Assembly (NCBI GenBank): GCA_023525915.1
Contig: CP026657.1
Span: 558,001-622,000, forward strand
Source of the DNA: Acetispira formosa (nom. nud.)
GTDB taxonomy: Bacteria > Desulfobacterota > Desulfarculia > Adiutricales > Adiutricaceae
DNA length: 64,000 bases
Direction of reading: 5' to 3'
Each line of letters opens with the position of its first letter. The first letter of the stretch is position 1. The translations under genes and the position numbers were made by a program. Shown here piece by piece: positions 1-12,000 of this stretch. Below the pieces are notes generated by a model. The model saw only the letters and a list, made by a program, of their open reading frames with translations, searched no databases and had not been told where the DNA came from.

Positions 1-576
1 AGCCACCACACTCTTGTATTCCTCAAAAAGCTGGCGGCCTTCTTTCAGGTCACCGTTAAATTTAGGGTTTGAGGTGATTTCATCATCGGGCACGGTTTCT
101 CCGACCGGGCGCCTCAGCAGCTCGGCCATAATTTCCCGGCGCAGCCGCTTGTTGTTGGCATAATAACCTTCGGCGGCCAGCCTGAATTCATCAGCCTGGT
201 TTTGAGTGCGGTCAAGTTCAATAAGGGGCTGCCCGGCTTCCACCATCTGACCCTCACTGACCAGAATACGGCTGACCACTCCTTTGTCATAGGGTTGAAT
301 TTCCTTGATCTTGCCGCTGGGAATGATTTTACCTTCCGCCACTGTTATAATGTCCACCTTGCCCACAATCGACCAGATCAGGCCGATAAAGCAGATGGAG
401 GCTATAATAAATAGAATGATTCGCGGAGCGGGATGCGGCGGCTTTTCCATCACCTCCAAAGAGGGCGGCAGAAAGTTTTTCAGGTCGGTCGACAGGCTCT
501 TCTCAGCTAGTTTATGCCGATCTTTCCAGAGAAGCCCGACATTGGCCAGAGTGTTTTTCAGCTTTTCCAGATTCAT
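1..576 (-). CDS. HlyD-family type I secretion adaptor (N-terminal part, cut by window edge)
   Basis: Periplasmic adaptor (membrane fusion protein) that would link the inner-membrane ABC exporter to a TolC-like outer-membrane channel. Only the first 192 residues are in the window. A cytoplasmic stretch of about 50 residues is followed by one membrane segment (about residues 52-72) and then the start of a lipoyl/barrel-sandwich region (SEGQMVEAGQPLIELD), the usual HlyD order. The ATG at 576 overlaps the stop of the ABC exporter gene as ATGA, so the two are translationally coupled. It is last in the visible order RTX2-RTX1-ABC-HlyD; an outer-membrane partner gene, if linked, would lie beyond the left edge. 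The family call is firm; the substrate assignment to the two RTX proteins rests on gene order. Confidence 0.9.
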   Translation of the reverse strand, partial: MNLEKLKNTLANVGLLWKDRHKLAEKSLSTDLKNFLPPSLEVMEKPPHPAPRIILFIIASICFIGLIWSIVGKVDIITVAEGKIIPSGKIKEIQPYDKGVVSRILVSEGQMVEAGQPLIELDRTQNQADEFRLAAEGYYANNKRLRREIMAELLRRPVGETVPDDEITSNPKFNGDLKEGRQLFEEYKSVVA

Positions 577-2921
577 TGCGCGGCAGCCTTTCTGGGGACC
601 ATTGGCGACGCCGGACGTGGAGCAACGGTTTGATTCTGGCTCATAACCATTTTATAGAAAAAGCCCTTTTGCTCCATCAGCAATTTTGGCGGGCCGCCCT
701 CAACTATTCTGCCCTTGTCCAGAACAAAAATACGATTGGCCAGCCTCACCGCGGACAAACGGTGGGCGATAATGAAGACCGTCCGGCCCCGGCAGATGGC
801 CGTCATGTTGTCCTGAATGATTCTTTCAGATTCATAGTCCAGGGCGGATGTCGCCTCATCAAAAATTAAAATGCGAGGATCGCCCGTCAGGACACGGGCA
901 ATGGCCAGGCGCTGCCTTTGGCCGCCGGACAAACTGCCGCCGCGTTCGCCAACCTGGGTATCATATCCTTCTGACAGTTCCAGTATGAAATCGTGGGCTC
1001 CGGCTAATTTCGCCGCCTGAACTATGCGCTCCATCGGCAATCCCGGATCGCTCAAAGCGATATTTTCACGCACTGTACCGCTGAACAGAAAATTTTCCTG
1101 CAGCACCACTCCAATGCTCTTGCGCAGCCAGGCCGTATCCACCAGGGCCAGATCGACCCCATCGACCAGTACGCGCCCGCTTTCCGGCACATACATGCGC
1201 TGGATAAGTTTGGCCAAAGTGCTTTTTCCGCTGCCGGAAGGCCCAACCAGACCGATGATCTCACCCTGGTTTATATCCAGATTCATATCTTCCAAAACTG
1301 CTGGAGCGTCAGGTCTGTAACGGAAGCGGACATGTTCAAATTTCACTTCGCCTTTGAGATCCGGCAGACTGCCCCTTCCGGGATCGAGCCCGGGTTCGCG
1401 GGGGGTATTCAATATATCCCCCAGCCTTTTTAAAGATATGCCCGCTTGCTGAAAGTCCTGCCATAACTGGGTCAGCTTCAATATAGGCCCACTGACCCTT
1501 CCGGCTATCATATTAAAAGCCACCAGTTGGCCGACCGTCAGGTCACCGCTCATAACCTGATGGGCTCCGAACCAGATGATTAACAGGGTGGTGAGCTTTT
1601 GAATAAAGCTGGCGGCCTGTCCGGCCATCTGCCCTAAATTCTGGGCCCGGAAACCGGCCGTAACATAGCTGGCCAGCATGTTCTCCCATCGTTTCTGCAT
1701 CTGGGGTTCCAAGGCCAGACTTTTGATAGTTTCCACCCCGGTCACGGCCTCCACCAAGAAAGACTGATTGGCCGCACCGTATTGAAATTTCTTGTCCAGC
1801 CGGTGTTTTAGAATCGGAGTAATAAAAACGGATAAAAGAACGTAAAATGGAATGGAGGCCAAAACAATCAGAGTCAGGGTCGGGCTGTAAAAATACATTA
1901 CCCCGAAAAAGACGAAAGTGAAGCCAAGGTCTATGACCAAAGTCAGGGCGGTGGAGGTTATAAAGTTGCGCAGCGAATCCAGCTCCCGCACCCTGGCCAC
2001 TGATTGACCGGCTTGCCGGGCCTGAAACCAGGCCAGAGGCAGGGCGGTCAGATGATTGAACAGCCGGGCCCCCAGTTCGACATCAACCCTGGTAGTGGTG
2101 TGGCTAAAAAGATAATTACGCAAAGCATTTAGAATAACTTCAAAAAATGAGGCGGCCAAAAAGCCGATAGCCAGGACATCCAAAGTGGTCAGAGCTTTAT
2201 GCACCAGCACCTTGTCCATGACCACCTGAAAAAAGAGGGGTGTTACCAGCCCGAAAAGCTGCAAAATAAAAGAGGCCAGCAGCACCTCTCCGAAAAGGCG
2301 CCGGTATTTTATAAGTGAAGGAATGAACCACTTGAGATTAAATTCTCTATGCAGACCGGAAAATGGAGACCTTCTGGGGCTGAGAAGAATGGCTTCACCA
2401 CTCCAAAGCTGCCGCAGCTCTTGCGCTGAGACTTTTCGCGGCCCGGGATTTTCCCCCAAATTATGGATCAGATATTGAATATCCTTAACCTCTTTCTCGG
2501 CCGTGGCCTCTATAGCCACGGCGCTGGGCTCACCGGAGCCTGATATTCCCTGGACCAGAATAAAATATTCGCCGGAACAGCTTTTGGCCAAAGCCGGCAG
2601 GATAGCGTTATCCAGGTCTTTTTGGGAGAGATCAGTCAGTTTGGCTCTAAACCCCAGGCTTTTAGCCGCAAGGAGCAGCTCCTGGTCGCCAAACAGAGAC
2701 GGCTCTCCCAGCTTTTTAACCGCTGGAGCGAATTGATGCCTTAAACCTTCAGGCGTCACTGGAATCTGGTGAAATCTGGCTATAAGCACCAGACCCAACA
2801 ATCCACTATCTGGAGTTTCACCAGAGTTTTCCTCTTCGGGTGGCAACTCATTATCATTTGAGGGAGAAAACTGTTCGTTCTGTGTTTTATTAATCTCAAC
2901 TGTCTTTTTATCTTCACTCAT
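573..2921 (-). CDS. Type I secretion ABC exporter with C39-like (cysteine-less) domain
   Basis: Inner-membrane ATPase/permease of an RTX-type secretion system, 782 aa from the ATG at 2921. An in-frame TTG at 2936 is possible but less likely. Order: acidic N-terminal tail (1-40), C39-like domain (about 45-170), six-helix ABC membrane domain (about 175-460), ATPase domain (about 530-770). The C39 domain reads GLLGLVLIARFHQIPVTPEG with no catalytic cysteine, so it should bind substrate as in HlyB/LapB rather than cleave a leader peptide. The ATPase is complete: Walker A GPSGSGKS, signature LSGGQRQR, Walker B ILIFDEATSALD, switch histidine in IIAHR. Its stop overlaps the HlyD start. The RTX1 gene ends 108 bp upstream with a strong hairpin between. 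Cleavage of an RTX substrate by this domain would be surprising given the missing cysteine. Confidence 0.95.
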   Translation of the reverse strand: MSEDKKTVEINKTQNEQFSPSNDNELPPEEENSGETPDSGLLGLVLIARFHQIPVTPEGLRHQFAPAVKKLGEPSLFGDQELLLAAKSLGFRAKLTDLSQKDLDNAILPALAKSCSGEYFILVQGISGSGEPSAVAIEATAEKEVKDIQYLIHNLGENPGPRKVSAQELRQLWSGEAILLSPRRSPFSGLHREFNLKWFIPSLIKYRRLFGEVLLASFILQLFGLVTPLFFQVVMDKVLVHKALTTLDVLAIGFLAASFFEVILNALRNYLFSHTTTRVDVELGARLFNHLTALPLAWFQARQAGQSVARVRELDSLRNFITSTALTLVIDLGFTFVFFGVMYFYSPTLTLIVLASIPFYVLLSVFITPILKHRLDKKFQYGAANQSFLVEAVTGVETIKSLALEPQMQKRWENMLASYVTAGFRAQNLGQMAGQAASFIQKLTTLLIIWFGAHQVMSGDLTVGQLVAFNMIAGRVSGPILKLTQLWQDFQQAGISLKRLGDILNTPREPGLDPGRGSLPDLKGEVKFEHVRFRYRPDAPAVLEDMNLDINQGEIIGLVGPSGSGKSTLAKLIQRMYVPESGRVLVDGVDLALVDTAWLRKSIGVVLQENFLFSGTVRENIALSDPGLPMERIVQAAKLAGAHDFILELSEGYDTQVGERGGSLSGGQRQRLAIARVLTGDPRILIFDEATSALDYESERIIQDNMTAICRGRTVFIIAHRLSAVRLANRIFVLDKGRIVEGGPPKLLMEQKGFFYKMVMSQNQTVAPRPASPMVPRKAAAQ

Positions 2922-2955
2922 ATGCCTATTCACCAAGCAGATCCAGGATCAAGAC

Positions 2956-2990
2956 ATGGCCTGAACATTATTAAGGCATGTTCAGGCCAT
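2956..2990 (-). promoter_or_regulatory. Intercistronic hairpin between RTX1 and the ABC exporter
   Basis: A perfect 13-bp inverted repeat (ATGGCCTGAACAT / ATGTTCAGGCCAT, 9-nt loop) lies between the RTX1 stop and the exporter start. No T-run follows it on the minus strand, so it is not a classic intrinsic terminator. By analogy with the attenuating terminator between hlyA and hlyB, it may limit read-through or protect the 3' end of the RTX1 message, giving more substrate than exporter. The function is inferred from position only. Confidence 0.55.
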
Positions 2991-3029
2991 ATCATTGTCA
3001 GTTATTGCAGTCGTTGTAATTCATGTGGA

Positions 3030-6000
3030 TTATACCACAGACTTCCAGTAGCTGGTCAATATCGGAGCCAGATTATCTTTCTGCTCCTCAGTCCACTGAC
3101 CATCTATTCCGGCAGGATCTCCAATTGAAGCCATGGCCTGGACCAATTGAGCCACCTGAGTTTCCGCCAGAACGCTGTCTCCAGCTTCAATGCGGTCGAT
3201 CATGTAAGAACTGCCGGCAAACCAGTTATTAACTGTCACCATATCCTCAGTTCCAACCAGGCCAATGGTTAAATGACTGCCAGATTTGCCAAACCATAAA
3301 TCAGCGGGATTTAAGTCCTTAAACCTTAACAGGTCATCACCATCACCATTATTACTGATGGTGTCATGGCCATATCCTTTGCCAAATATATAGGTGTCAC
3401 TGCCGCCTCCGCCTTCCAGGTAGTCATCCCCTTCACCGCCGTCCAGGAGGTCGTTGCCCGCTCCCCCGTACAGCTTGTCGTCGCCTTCCCCGCCGTACAG
3501 TTCATCGTGCCCGGCTCCGCCGCTCAGCTTGTCGTTGCCCCCTTCGCCTCTCAGCACATCATTATATGATCCGCCCGTCAGCACGTTGTCCCGGCTGTCG
3601 CCCGTCAGCGTGTTGTCAGACCACAGCCAGCCGTCCAGGTCCGCGTCGTCCGCGCTCACTATCAGCCCTGCCTTCAGAAGGTCCCCCAGGCTCCAACGCG
3701 TTCCGTCTCCGAACTCGAACCATTGCATCTCGTATTGCGCTCCCCGGTTCGTCGCGTTCACCAGGCTCCTTAGGTTATTATCAAGACCGTACTGGATCGT
3801 CAGCGTCTCCCCCGTTTCCTTTATCCGGAGCACCAGGTGCTGGTACATCGTCGTTCCGCTTGTCTCACGCCATACCGTGAACTCCACGTCCTCCGGCCCA
3901 AGATCCTTCAGCTTCACGCAGTCGTTCTTCGCCGACAGATAGTAGACTCCGCTTGAACGGTACCATGTCGCATCGTCGCTTATCGTATCGTTCCCGTACC
4001 CTTTTCCGTAGACATATGTATCCGCGCCTTCTCCCCCGTACAGATAATCGTCGCCCGCTCCGCCGTCCATGATATCGTTGCCGGCCTCGCCGTACAGCTT
4101 GTCGCTGCCATCACCGCCGTACAGAATATCAGCTCCGTTGCCCCCGTACAGAAGGTCGTCTCCTTCATCCCCGTACAGTTCATCGTTGTGTTCACCGCCA
4201 TACAGCGTGTCGTTCCCCGCTCCGCCTTCCAGGCGGTCCGCTCCGTTGTTCCCGTACAGTAGGTCGTCGCCCCCGCCGCCGTAGATGCGGTCCGCTCCCG
4301 TTCCTCCGTTTATCGTGTTGTCGCGATCGTCGCCCTTCAGTGTCACGTTGTACCCGTTCAGCCCCACCAGGCTCTGGTTTTCGTCATTGACTATCAAGCC
4401 ATGTTCCAGAAGCTCCGCCAGGCTCCAACGCGTTCCGTCCGCGAACTCAAACCACTCCATCGTGTATTTCAAGCCGCGATTCGTCGCGTTTACCAGGCTC
4501 GCAACACCGTTGTCCAGCGTGTGCTGGATCGTCAGCGTCTCTCCCGTCTCCTTTATCCGGATCACCAGGTGCTGATACGTCGTCGTCCCGCTCACTGTGT
4601 ATGAATTCGTAAACTCCACGTCCTCCAGGTTCAGGTCCTTCAGCTTCACGCAGTCGTTCTTCGCATTCAAATAGTAGACTCCGCTCGATCGGTACCACGT
4701 CGCTCCGTCGCTTATTGTATCGTTCCCGTACCCTTTGCCGTAGATATACGTATCCGCTCCCTCGCCTCCGTTCAGATAGTCGTCGCCAGCTCCGCCGTCC
4801 AGTATGTCGTTGCCGGCTTCACCATACAGCTTATCGTTACCCTCACCGCCATACAGCGCGTCCGCTCCGCCGCCCCCGTACAGAAGGTCGTCCCCTCCCT
4901 CTCCGTATAGCTCGTCGTTGCCGTTGTCGCCATAAAGAGTATCGTCTCCTTCGCGGCCGTAGATCACGTCGTTATTTTCTCCGCCGTAGATCGTGTCGTT
5001 TCCTTCACCGCCGTCTATAAGGTCATCACCCGCTCCCCCGTAAATCAGGTCGTCACCCGCTCCCCCGTTTATCACGTCCGCCGAGTTCCCGCCGGTTATC
5101 GTGTTGTCCTGATCATCACCTATCAGTGTGTTCGAGCTTTCCACCCAGCCCGTCAGCACCGGCGTAGACGCTCCCGCTTTCAGCCCGTTCGCCACTACGT
5201 CCGCCAGGCTCCACCGCGTTCCGTCCGCGAACTCGTACCACTGGATTATATAGTACGGCTTCGCGTTCGATGACAGACCCGTGTCAAGGCCGTACTGAAT
5301 CGTCAGCGTCTCTCCCGTCTCCTTTATCGTTATCACCAGGTCCTGATAGGCTCCGGTTCTTCCAACGCTGAACTCCACGTCTTCAGGGTTCAACCCCGTC
5401 AGTCGCACCGCGTCATTCTTTACCGCTACCGCCTCATAGTCGTAAATGCGGTCGTGACCATAGCCTCTTCCGAATATATAGGTGTCGGTTCCCGCTCCGC
5501 CTTCCAGATAGTCATCGCCGCTTCCGCCGTCCAGGAGGTCGTTGCCCGCTCCCCCGTACAGCTTGTCGTCCCCTTCCCCGCCGTACAGTTCATCGTGCCC
5601 GGCTCCGCCGCTCAGCTTGTCGTTGCCCCCTTCGCCTTTCAGCACGTCATTATATGATCCGCCCGTCAGCACGTTGTCCCGGCTGTCGCCCGTCAGCGTG
5701 TTGTCAGACCACAGCCAGCCGTCCAGGTCCGCGTCGTCCGCGCTCACTATCAGCCCTGCCTTCAGAAGGTCCCCCAGGCTCCAACGCGTTCCGTCTCCGA
5801 ACTCGAACCATTGCATCTCGTATTGCGCTCCCCGGTTCGTCGCGTTCACCAAGCCTCTTAGCCTGTTGTCCAGACCGTACTGGATCGTCAGTGTCTCCCC
5901 CGTTTCCTTTATCCGTAGCACCAGGTGCTGGTACATCGTCGTTCCGTTCGTCTCACGCCATACCGTGAACTCCACGTCCTCCGGCCCAAGGTCCTTCAGC

Positions 6001-9000
6001 TTCACGCAGTCGTTCTTCGCCGACAGATAGTAGACTCCGCTTGAACGGTACCATGTCGCACCGTCGCTTATTGTATCGTTCCCGTACCCTTTTCCGTAGA
6101 CATACGTATCCGCGCCTTCTCCCCCGTACAGATAATCGTCGCCGGCCCCGCCGTCCAGTATATCGTTGCCGGCCTCGCCGTACAGTTTGTCGCTGCCCTC
6201 ACCGCCGTACAGCGTATCCGCTCCATTGCCCCCGTACAGAAGGTCGTCTCCTTCATCCCCGTACAGTTCATCGTTGTGTTCACCGCCATACAGCGTGTCG
6301 TTCCCCGCTCCGCCTTCCAGGCGGTCCGCTCCGTTGTTCCCGTACAGTAGGTCGTCGCCCCCGCCGCCGTAGATGCGGTCCGCTCCCGTTCCTCCGTTTA
6401 TCGTGTTGTCGCGATCGTCGCCCTTCAGTGTCACGTTGTACCCGTTCAGCCCCACCAGGCTCTGGTTTTCGTCATTGACTATCAAGCCATGTTCCAGAAG
6501 CTCCGCCAGGCTCCAACGCGTTCCGTCCGCGAACTCAAACCACTCCATCGTGTATTTCAAGCCGCGATTCGTCGCGTTTACCAGGCTCGCAACACCGTTG
6601 TCCAGCGTGTGCTGGATCGTCAGCGTCTCTCCCGTCTCCTTTATCCGGATCACCAGGTGCTGATACGTCGTCGTCCCGCTCACTGTGTATGAATTCGTAA
6701 ACTCCACGTCCTCCAGGTTCAGGTCCTTCAGCTTCACGCAGTCGTTCTTCGCATTCAAATAGTAGACTCCGCTCGATCGGTACCACGTCGCTCCGTCGCT
6801 TATTGTATCGTTCCCGTACCCTTTGCCGTAGATATACGTATCCGCTCCCTCGCCTCCGTTCAGATAGTCGTCGCCAGCTCCGCCGTCCAGTATGTCGTTG
6901 CCGGCTTCACCATACAGCTTATCGTTACCCTCACCGCCATACAGCGCGTCCGCTCCGCCGCCCCCGTACAGAAGGTCGTCCCCTCCCTCTCCGTATAGCT
7001 CGTCGTTGCCGTTGTCGCCATAAAGAGTATCGTCTCCTTCGCGGCCGTAGATCACGTCGTTATTTTCTCCGCCGTAGATCGTGTCGTTTCCTTCACCGCC
7101 GTCTATAAGGTCATCACCCGCTCCCCCGTAAATCAGGTCGTCACCCGCTCCCCCGTTTATCACGTCCGCCGAGTTCCCGCCGGTTATCGTGTTGTCCTGA
7201 TCATCACCTATCAGTGTGTTCGAGCTTTCCACCCAGCCCGTCAGCACCGGCGTAGACGCTCCCGCTTTCAGCCCGTTCGCCACTACGTCCGCCAGGCTCC
7301 ACCGCGTTCCGTCCGCGAACTCGTACCACTGGATTATATAGTACGGCTTCGCGTTCGATGACAGACCCGTGTCAAGGCCGTACTGAATCGTCAGCGTCTC
7401 TCCCGTCTCCTTTATCGTTATCACCAGGTCCTGATAGGCTCCGGTTCTTCCAACGCTGAACTCCACGTCTTCAGGGTTCAACCCCGTCAGTCGCACCGCG
7501 TCATTCTTTACCGCTACCGCCTCATAGTCGTAAATGCGGTCGTGACCATAGCCTCTTCCGAATATATAGGTGTCGGTTCCCGCTCCGCCTTCCAGATAGT
7601 CATCGCCGCTTCCGCCGTCCAGGAGGTCGTTGCCCGCTCCCCCGTACAGCTTGTCGTCCCCTTCCCCGCCGTACAGTTCATCGTGCCCGGCTCCGCCGCT
7701 CAGCTTGTCGTTGCCCCCTTCGCCTTTCAGCACGTCATTATATGATCCGCCCGTCAGCACGTTGTCCCGGCTGTCGCCCGTCAGCGTGTTGTCAGACCAC
7801 AGCCAGCCGTCCAGGTCCGCGTCGTCCGCGCTCACTATCAGCCCTGCCTTCAGAAGGTCCCCCAGGCTCCAACGCGTTCCGTCTCCGAACTCGAACCATT
7901 GCATCTCGTATTGCGCTCCCCGGTTCGTCGCGTTCACCAGGCCTCTTAGCCTGTTGTCCAGACCGTACTGGATCGTCAGTGTCTCCCCCGTTTCCTTTAT
8001 CCGTAGCACCAGGTGCTGGTACATCGTCGTTCCGTTCGTCTCACGCCATACCGTGAACTCCACGTCCTCCGGCCCAAGGTCCTTCAGCTTCACGCAGTCG
8101 TTCTTCGCCGACAGATAGTAGACTCCGCTTGAACGGTACCATGTCGCACCGTCGCTTATTGTATCGTTCCCGTACCCTTTTCCGTAGACATACGTATCCG
8201 CGCCTTCTCCCCCGTACAGATAATCGTCGCCGGCCCCGCCGTCCAGTATATCGTTGCCGGCCTCGCCGTACAGTTTGTCGCTGCCCTCACCGCCGTACAG
8301 CGTATCCGCTCCATTGCCCCCGTACAGAAGGTCGTCTCCTTCTTCCCCGTACAGTTCATCGTTGTGTTCACCGCCATACAGCGTATCGTTCCCCGCTCCG
8401 CCTTCCAGGCGGTCCGCTCCGTTGTTCCCGTACAGTATGTCGTCACCCCCGCCGCCGTAGAGGCGGTCCGCTCCCGTTCCTCCGTTTATCGTATTATCGC
8501 GATCGTCGCCCTTCAGTGTCACGTTGTACCCGTTCAGACCCACCAGGCTCTGGTTTTCGTCATTGACTATCAAGCCGTGTTCCAGAAGCTCCGCCAGGCT
8601 CCAACGCGTTCCGTCCGCGAACTCGAACCACTCCATCGTGTATTTCGCTCCCCGGTTCGTCGCGTTTACCAGGCTCGCAACCCCGTTGTCCAGCGTGTGC
8701 TGGATCGTCAGCGTCTCTCCCGTCTCTTTTATCCGGATCACCAGGTGCTGATACGTCGTCGTCCCGCTCACTGTATATGTATTCGTAAACTCCACGTCCT
8801 CCAGGTTCAGGTCCTTCAGCTTCACACAGTCGTTCTTCGCATACAAATAGTAGACTCCGCTCGATCGGTACCACGTCGCTCCGTCGCTTATTGTATCGTT
8901 CCCGTACCCTTTGCCGTAGATATACGTATCCGCTCCCTCGCCTCCGTTCAGATAGTCGTCGCCAGCTCCGCCGTCCAGTATGTCGTTACCGGCGTCACCA

Positions 9001-12000
9001 TACAGTTTATCGTTACCCTCACCCCCATGCAGCACATCCGCTCCGTTCCCGCCGTGCAGAAGGTCGTCCCCTTCCCCTCCGTGCAGTTCGTCGTTGCCGT
9101 TGTCGCCATACAGAGTATCGTCTCCTTCGCGGCCGTAGATCACATCGTTATTTTCTCCGCCGTAGATCGTGTCGTTTCCTTCACCGCCGTCTATAAGGTC
9201 TTCCCCGTTGTTGCCATAGATCAGGTCGTCACCCGCTCCTCCGCTTATCACGTCCGCCGAGTTCCCGCCGGTTATCGTGTTGTCCTGATCATCACCTATC
9301 AGTGTGTTCGAGCTTTCCACCCAGCCCGTCAGCACCGGCGTCGACGCTCCCGCTTTCAGCCCGTTCGCCACTACGTCCGCCAGGCTCCACCGCGTTCCGT
9401 CCGCGAACTCGTACCACTGGATTATATAGTACGGCTTCGCGTTCGATGACAGACCCGTGTCAAGGCCGTACTGAATCGTCAGCGTCTCTCCCGTCTCCTT
9501 TATCGTTATCACCAGGTCCTGATAGGCTCCGGTTCTTCCAACGCTGAACTCCACGTCTTCCGGGTTCAACCCTTTCAGGCGCACCGCGTCGTTCTTCACC
9601 GCTACCGCTTCGTAGTCATAGATCCGGTCGTGACCATAGCCTTTTCCGAATATATAGGTGTCGGTTCCCGCTCCGCCTTCCAGATAGTCATCGCCGCTTC
9701 CGCCGTCCAGGAGGTCGTTGCCCGCTCCCCCGTACAGCTTGTCGTCGCCTTCCCCGCCGTACAGTTCATCGTGCCCGGCTCCGCCGCTCAGCTTGTCGTT
9801 GCCCCCTTCGCCTCTCAGCACATCATTATATGATCCGCCCGTCAGCACGTTGTCCCGGCTGTCGCCCGTCAGCGTGTTGTCAGACCACAGCCAGCCGTCC
9901 AGGTCCGCGTCGTCCGCGCTCACTATCAGCCCTGCCTTCAGAAGATCCCCCAGGCTCCAACGAGTTCCGTCTCCGAACTCGAACCATTGCATCTCGTATT
10001 GCGCTCCCCGGTTCGTCGCGTTCACCAGGCCTCTTAGCCTGTTGTCCAGACCGTACTGGATCGTCAGTGTCTCCCCCGTCTCCTTTATCCGGAGCACCAG
10101 GTGCTGATACATCGTCGTTCCGCTTGTCTCACGCCATACCGTGAACTCCACGTCCTCCGGCCCAAGATCCTTCAGCTTCACGCAGTCGTTCTTCGCCGAC
10201 AGATAGTAGACTCCGCTTGAACGGTACCACGTCGCGTTGTCGCTTATCGTATCGTTCCCGCACCCTTTTCCGTAGACATACGTATCCGCGCCTTCTCCCC
10301 CGTACAGATAATCGTCGCCGGCCCCGCCGTCCAGTATATCGTTGCCGGCCTCGCCGTACAGCTTGTCGCTGCCTTCACCGCCGTACAGCGTATCCGCTCC
10401 GTTGCCTCCGTACAGAAGGTCGTCTCCTTCATCCCCGTACAGTTCATCGTTGTGTTCACCGCCATACAGCGTGTCGTTTCCCGCTCCGCCTTCCAGGCGG
10501 TCCGCTCCGTTGTTCCCGTACAGTATGTCGTCGCCCCCGCCGCCGTAGAGGCGGTCCGCTCCCGTTCCTCCGTTTATCGTATTATCGCGATCGTCGCCCT
10601 TCAGTGTCACGTTGTACCCGTTCAGACCCACCAGGCTCTGGTTCTCATCATTGACTATCAAGCCGTGCTCCAGAAGCTCCGCCAGGCTCCAACGCGTTCC
10701 GTCCGCGAACTCGAACCACTCCATCGTGTATTTCGCTCCCCGGTTCGTCGCGTTCACCAGGCTCGCAACACCGTTGTCCAGCGTGTGCTGGATCGTCAGC
10801 GTCTCTCCCGTCTCCTTTATCCGGATCACCAGGTGCTGATACGTCGTCGTCCCGCTCACTGTGTATGAATTCGTAAACTCCACGTCCTCCAGGTTCAGGT
10901 CCTTCAGCTTCACGCAGTCGTTCTTCGCATTCAAATAGTAGACTCCGCTCGATCGGTACCACGTCGCTCCGTCGCTTATTGTATCGTTCCCGTACCCCTT
11001 GCCGTAGATATACGTATCCGCTCCCTCGCCTCCGTTCAGATAGTCGTCACCCGCTCCCCCGTCCAGTATGTCGTTACCGGCCTCGCCATACAGCTTGTCG
11101 TCACCATCACCCCCATGCAGCACATCCGCTCCGCCGCCACCGTACAGAAGGTCGTCCCCTTCCTCTCCGTGCAGTTCGTCGTTGCCGTTGCCGCCGTACA
11201 GAAGGTCGTTGCCTTCCCCTCCGTGCAGTTCGTCGTCGCCGTTGTCACCATACAGAGTATCGTCTCCTTCACGGCCGTAGATCACGTCATTGTTCTCTCC
11301 GCCGTAAAGCGTATCGTTCCCTTCGCCGCCGTCCAGAATATCGTCACCCGCTCCCCCGTAGAGCGTATCGTCGCCTTCATTTCCATACAGGATATCGTTT
11401 CCATTGTCTCCATAGATGATGTCATCACCTTTATTGCCATAGAGAATATCATCACCATTCATTCCGTGGATGGTGTCATTGCCGTCATTGCCATATATAA
11501 TATCTGAAAGAGCCCCGCCTATCAGGCTGTTGTCTCGTTCATCCCCGACTAAAGTATTTTCCAGATTGTCAACGCCTGTGATGGAAGAGTTGTCACCTAT
11601 GGGAATGCCTATATCCACCAGCTCCTTAAGCGTAAGGTGGGTGCCGTCGCCGAATTCGAAACATTGAATCTGATAGGCCGCACCGTATTTACCATCAAAA
11701 CCATGCTGAATGGTCAGAGTTTCGCCGGTATCTCTGATTCGTATTGCCAAACTCTGACTGGTGGAGGTTTTGAGTATGAAAAATTCCACATCATCATAGC
11801 TCAGACCTATCAGGCGAACCCGATCGCATTTGCCGACGGTGGTATCATAGGCCATAACGATATCGTGACCATCACCCCGGCCAAACAGAAAAACATCATT
11901 GCCCTTGCCGCCGTCCATATAGTCACTGCCGGATGAACCGCCGTAAAGAATATCGTTACCTTCACCGCCATACAGTTTGTCGTCACCTTCGCCGCCGTCA

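Noticed and set aside
573..2921. C39 peptidase activity of the exporter (double-glycine leader export)
   Set aside because: The domain lacks the catalytic cysteine at the expected place, and the linked substrates are RTX proteins with C-terminal signals.
3366..11330. CRISPR-like regular repetition
   Set aside because: The regular spacing comes from in-frame RTX nonapeptides and a 2088-bp coding repeat; there are no short direct repeats with unique spacers and no cas genes.
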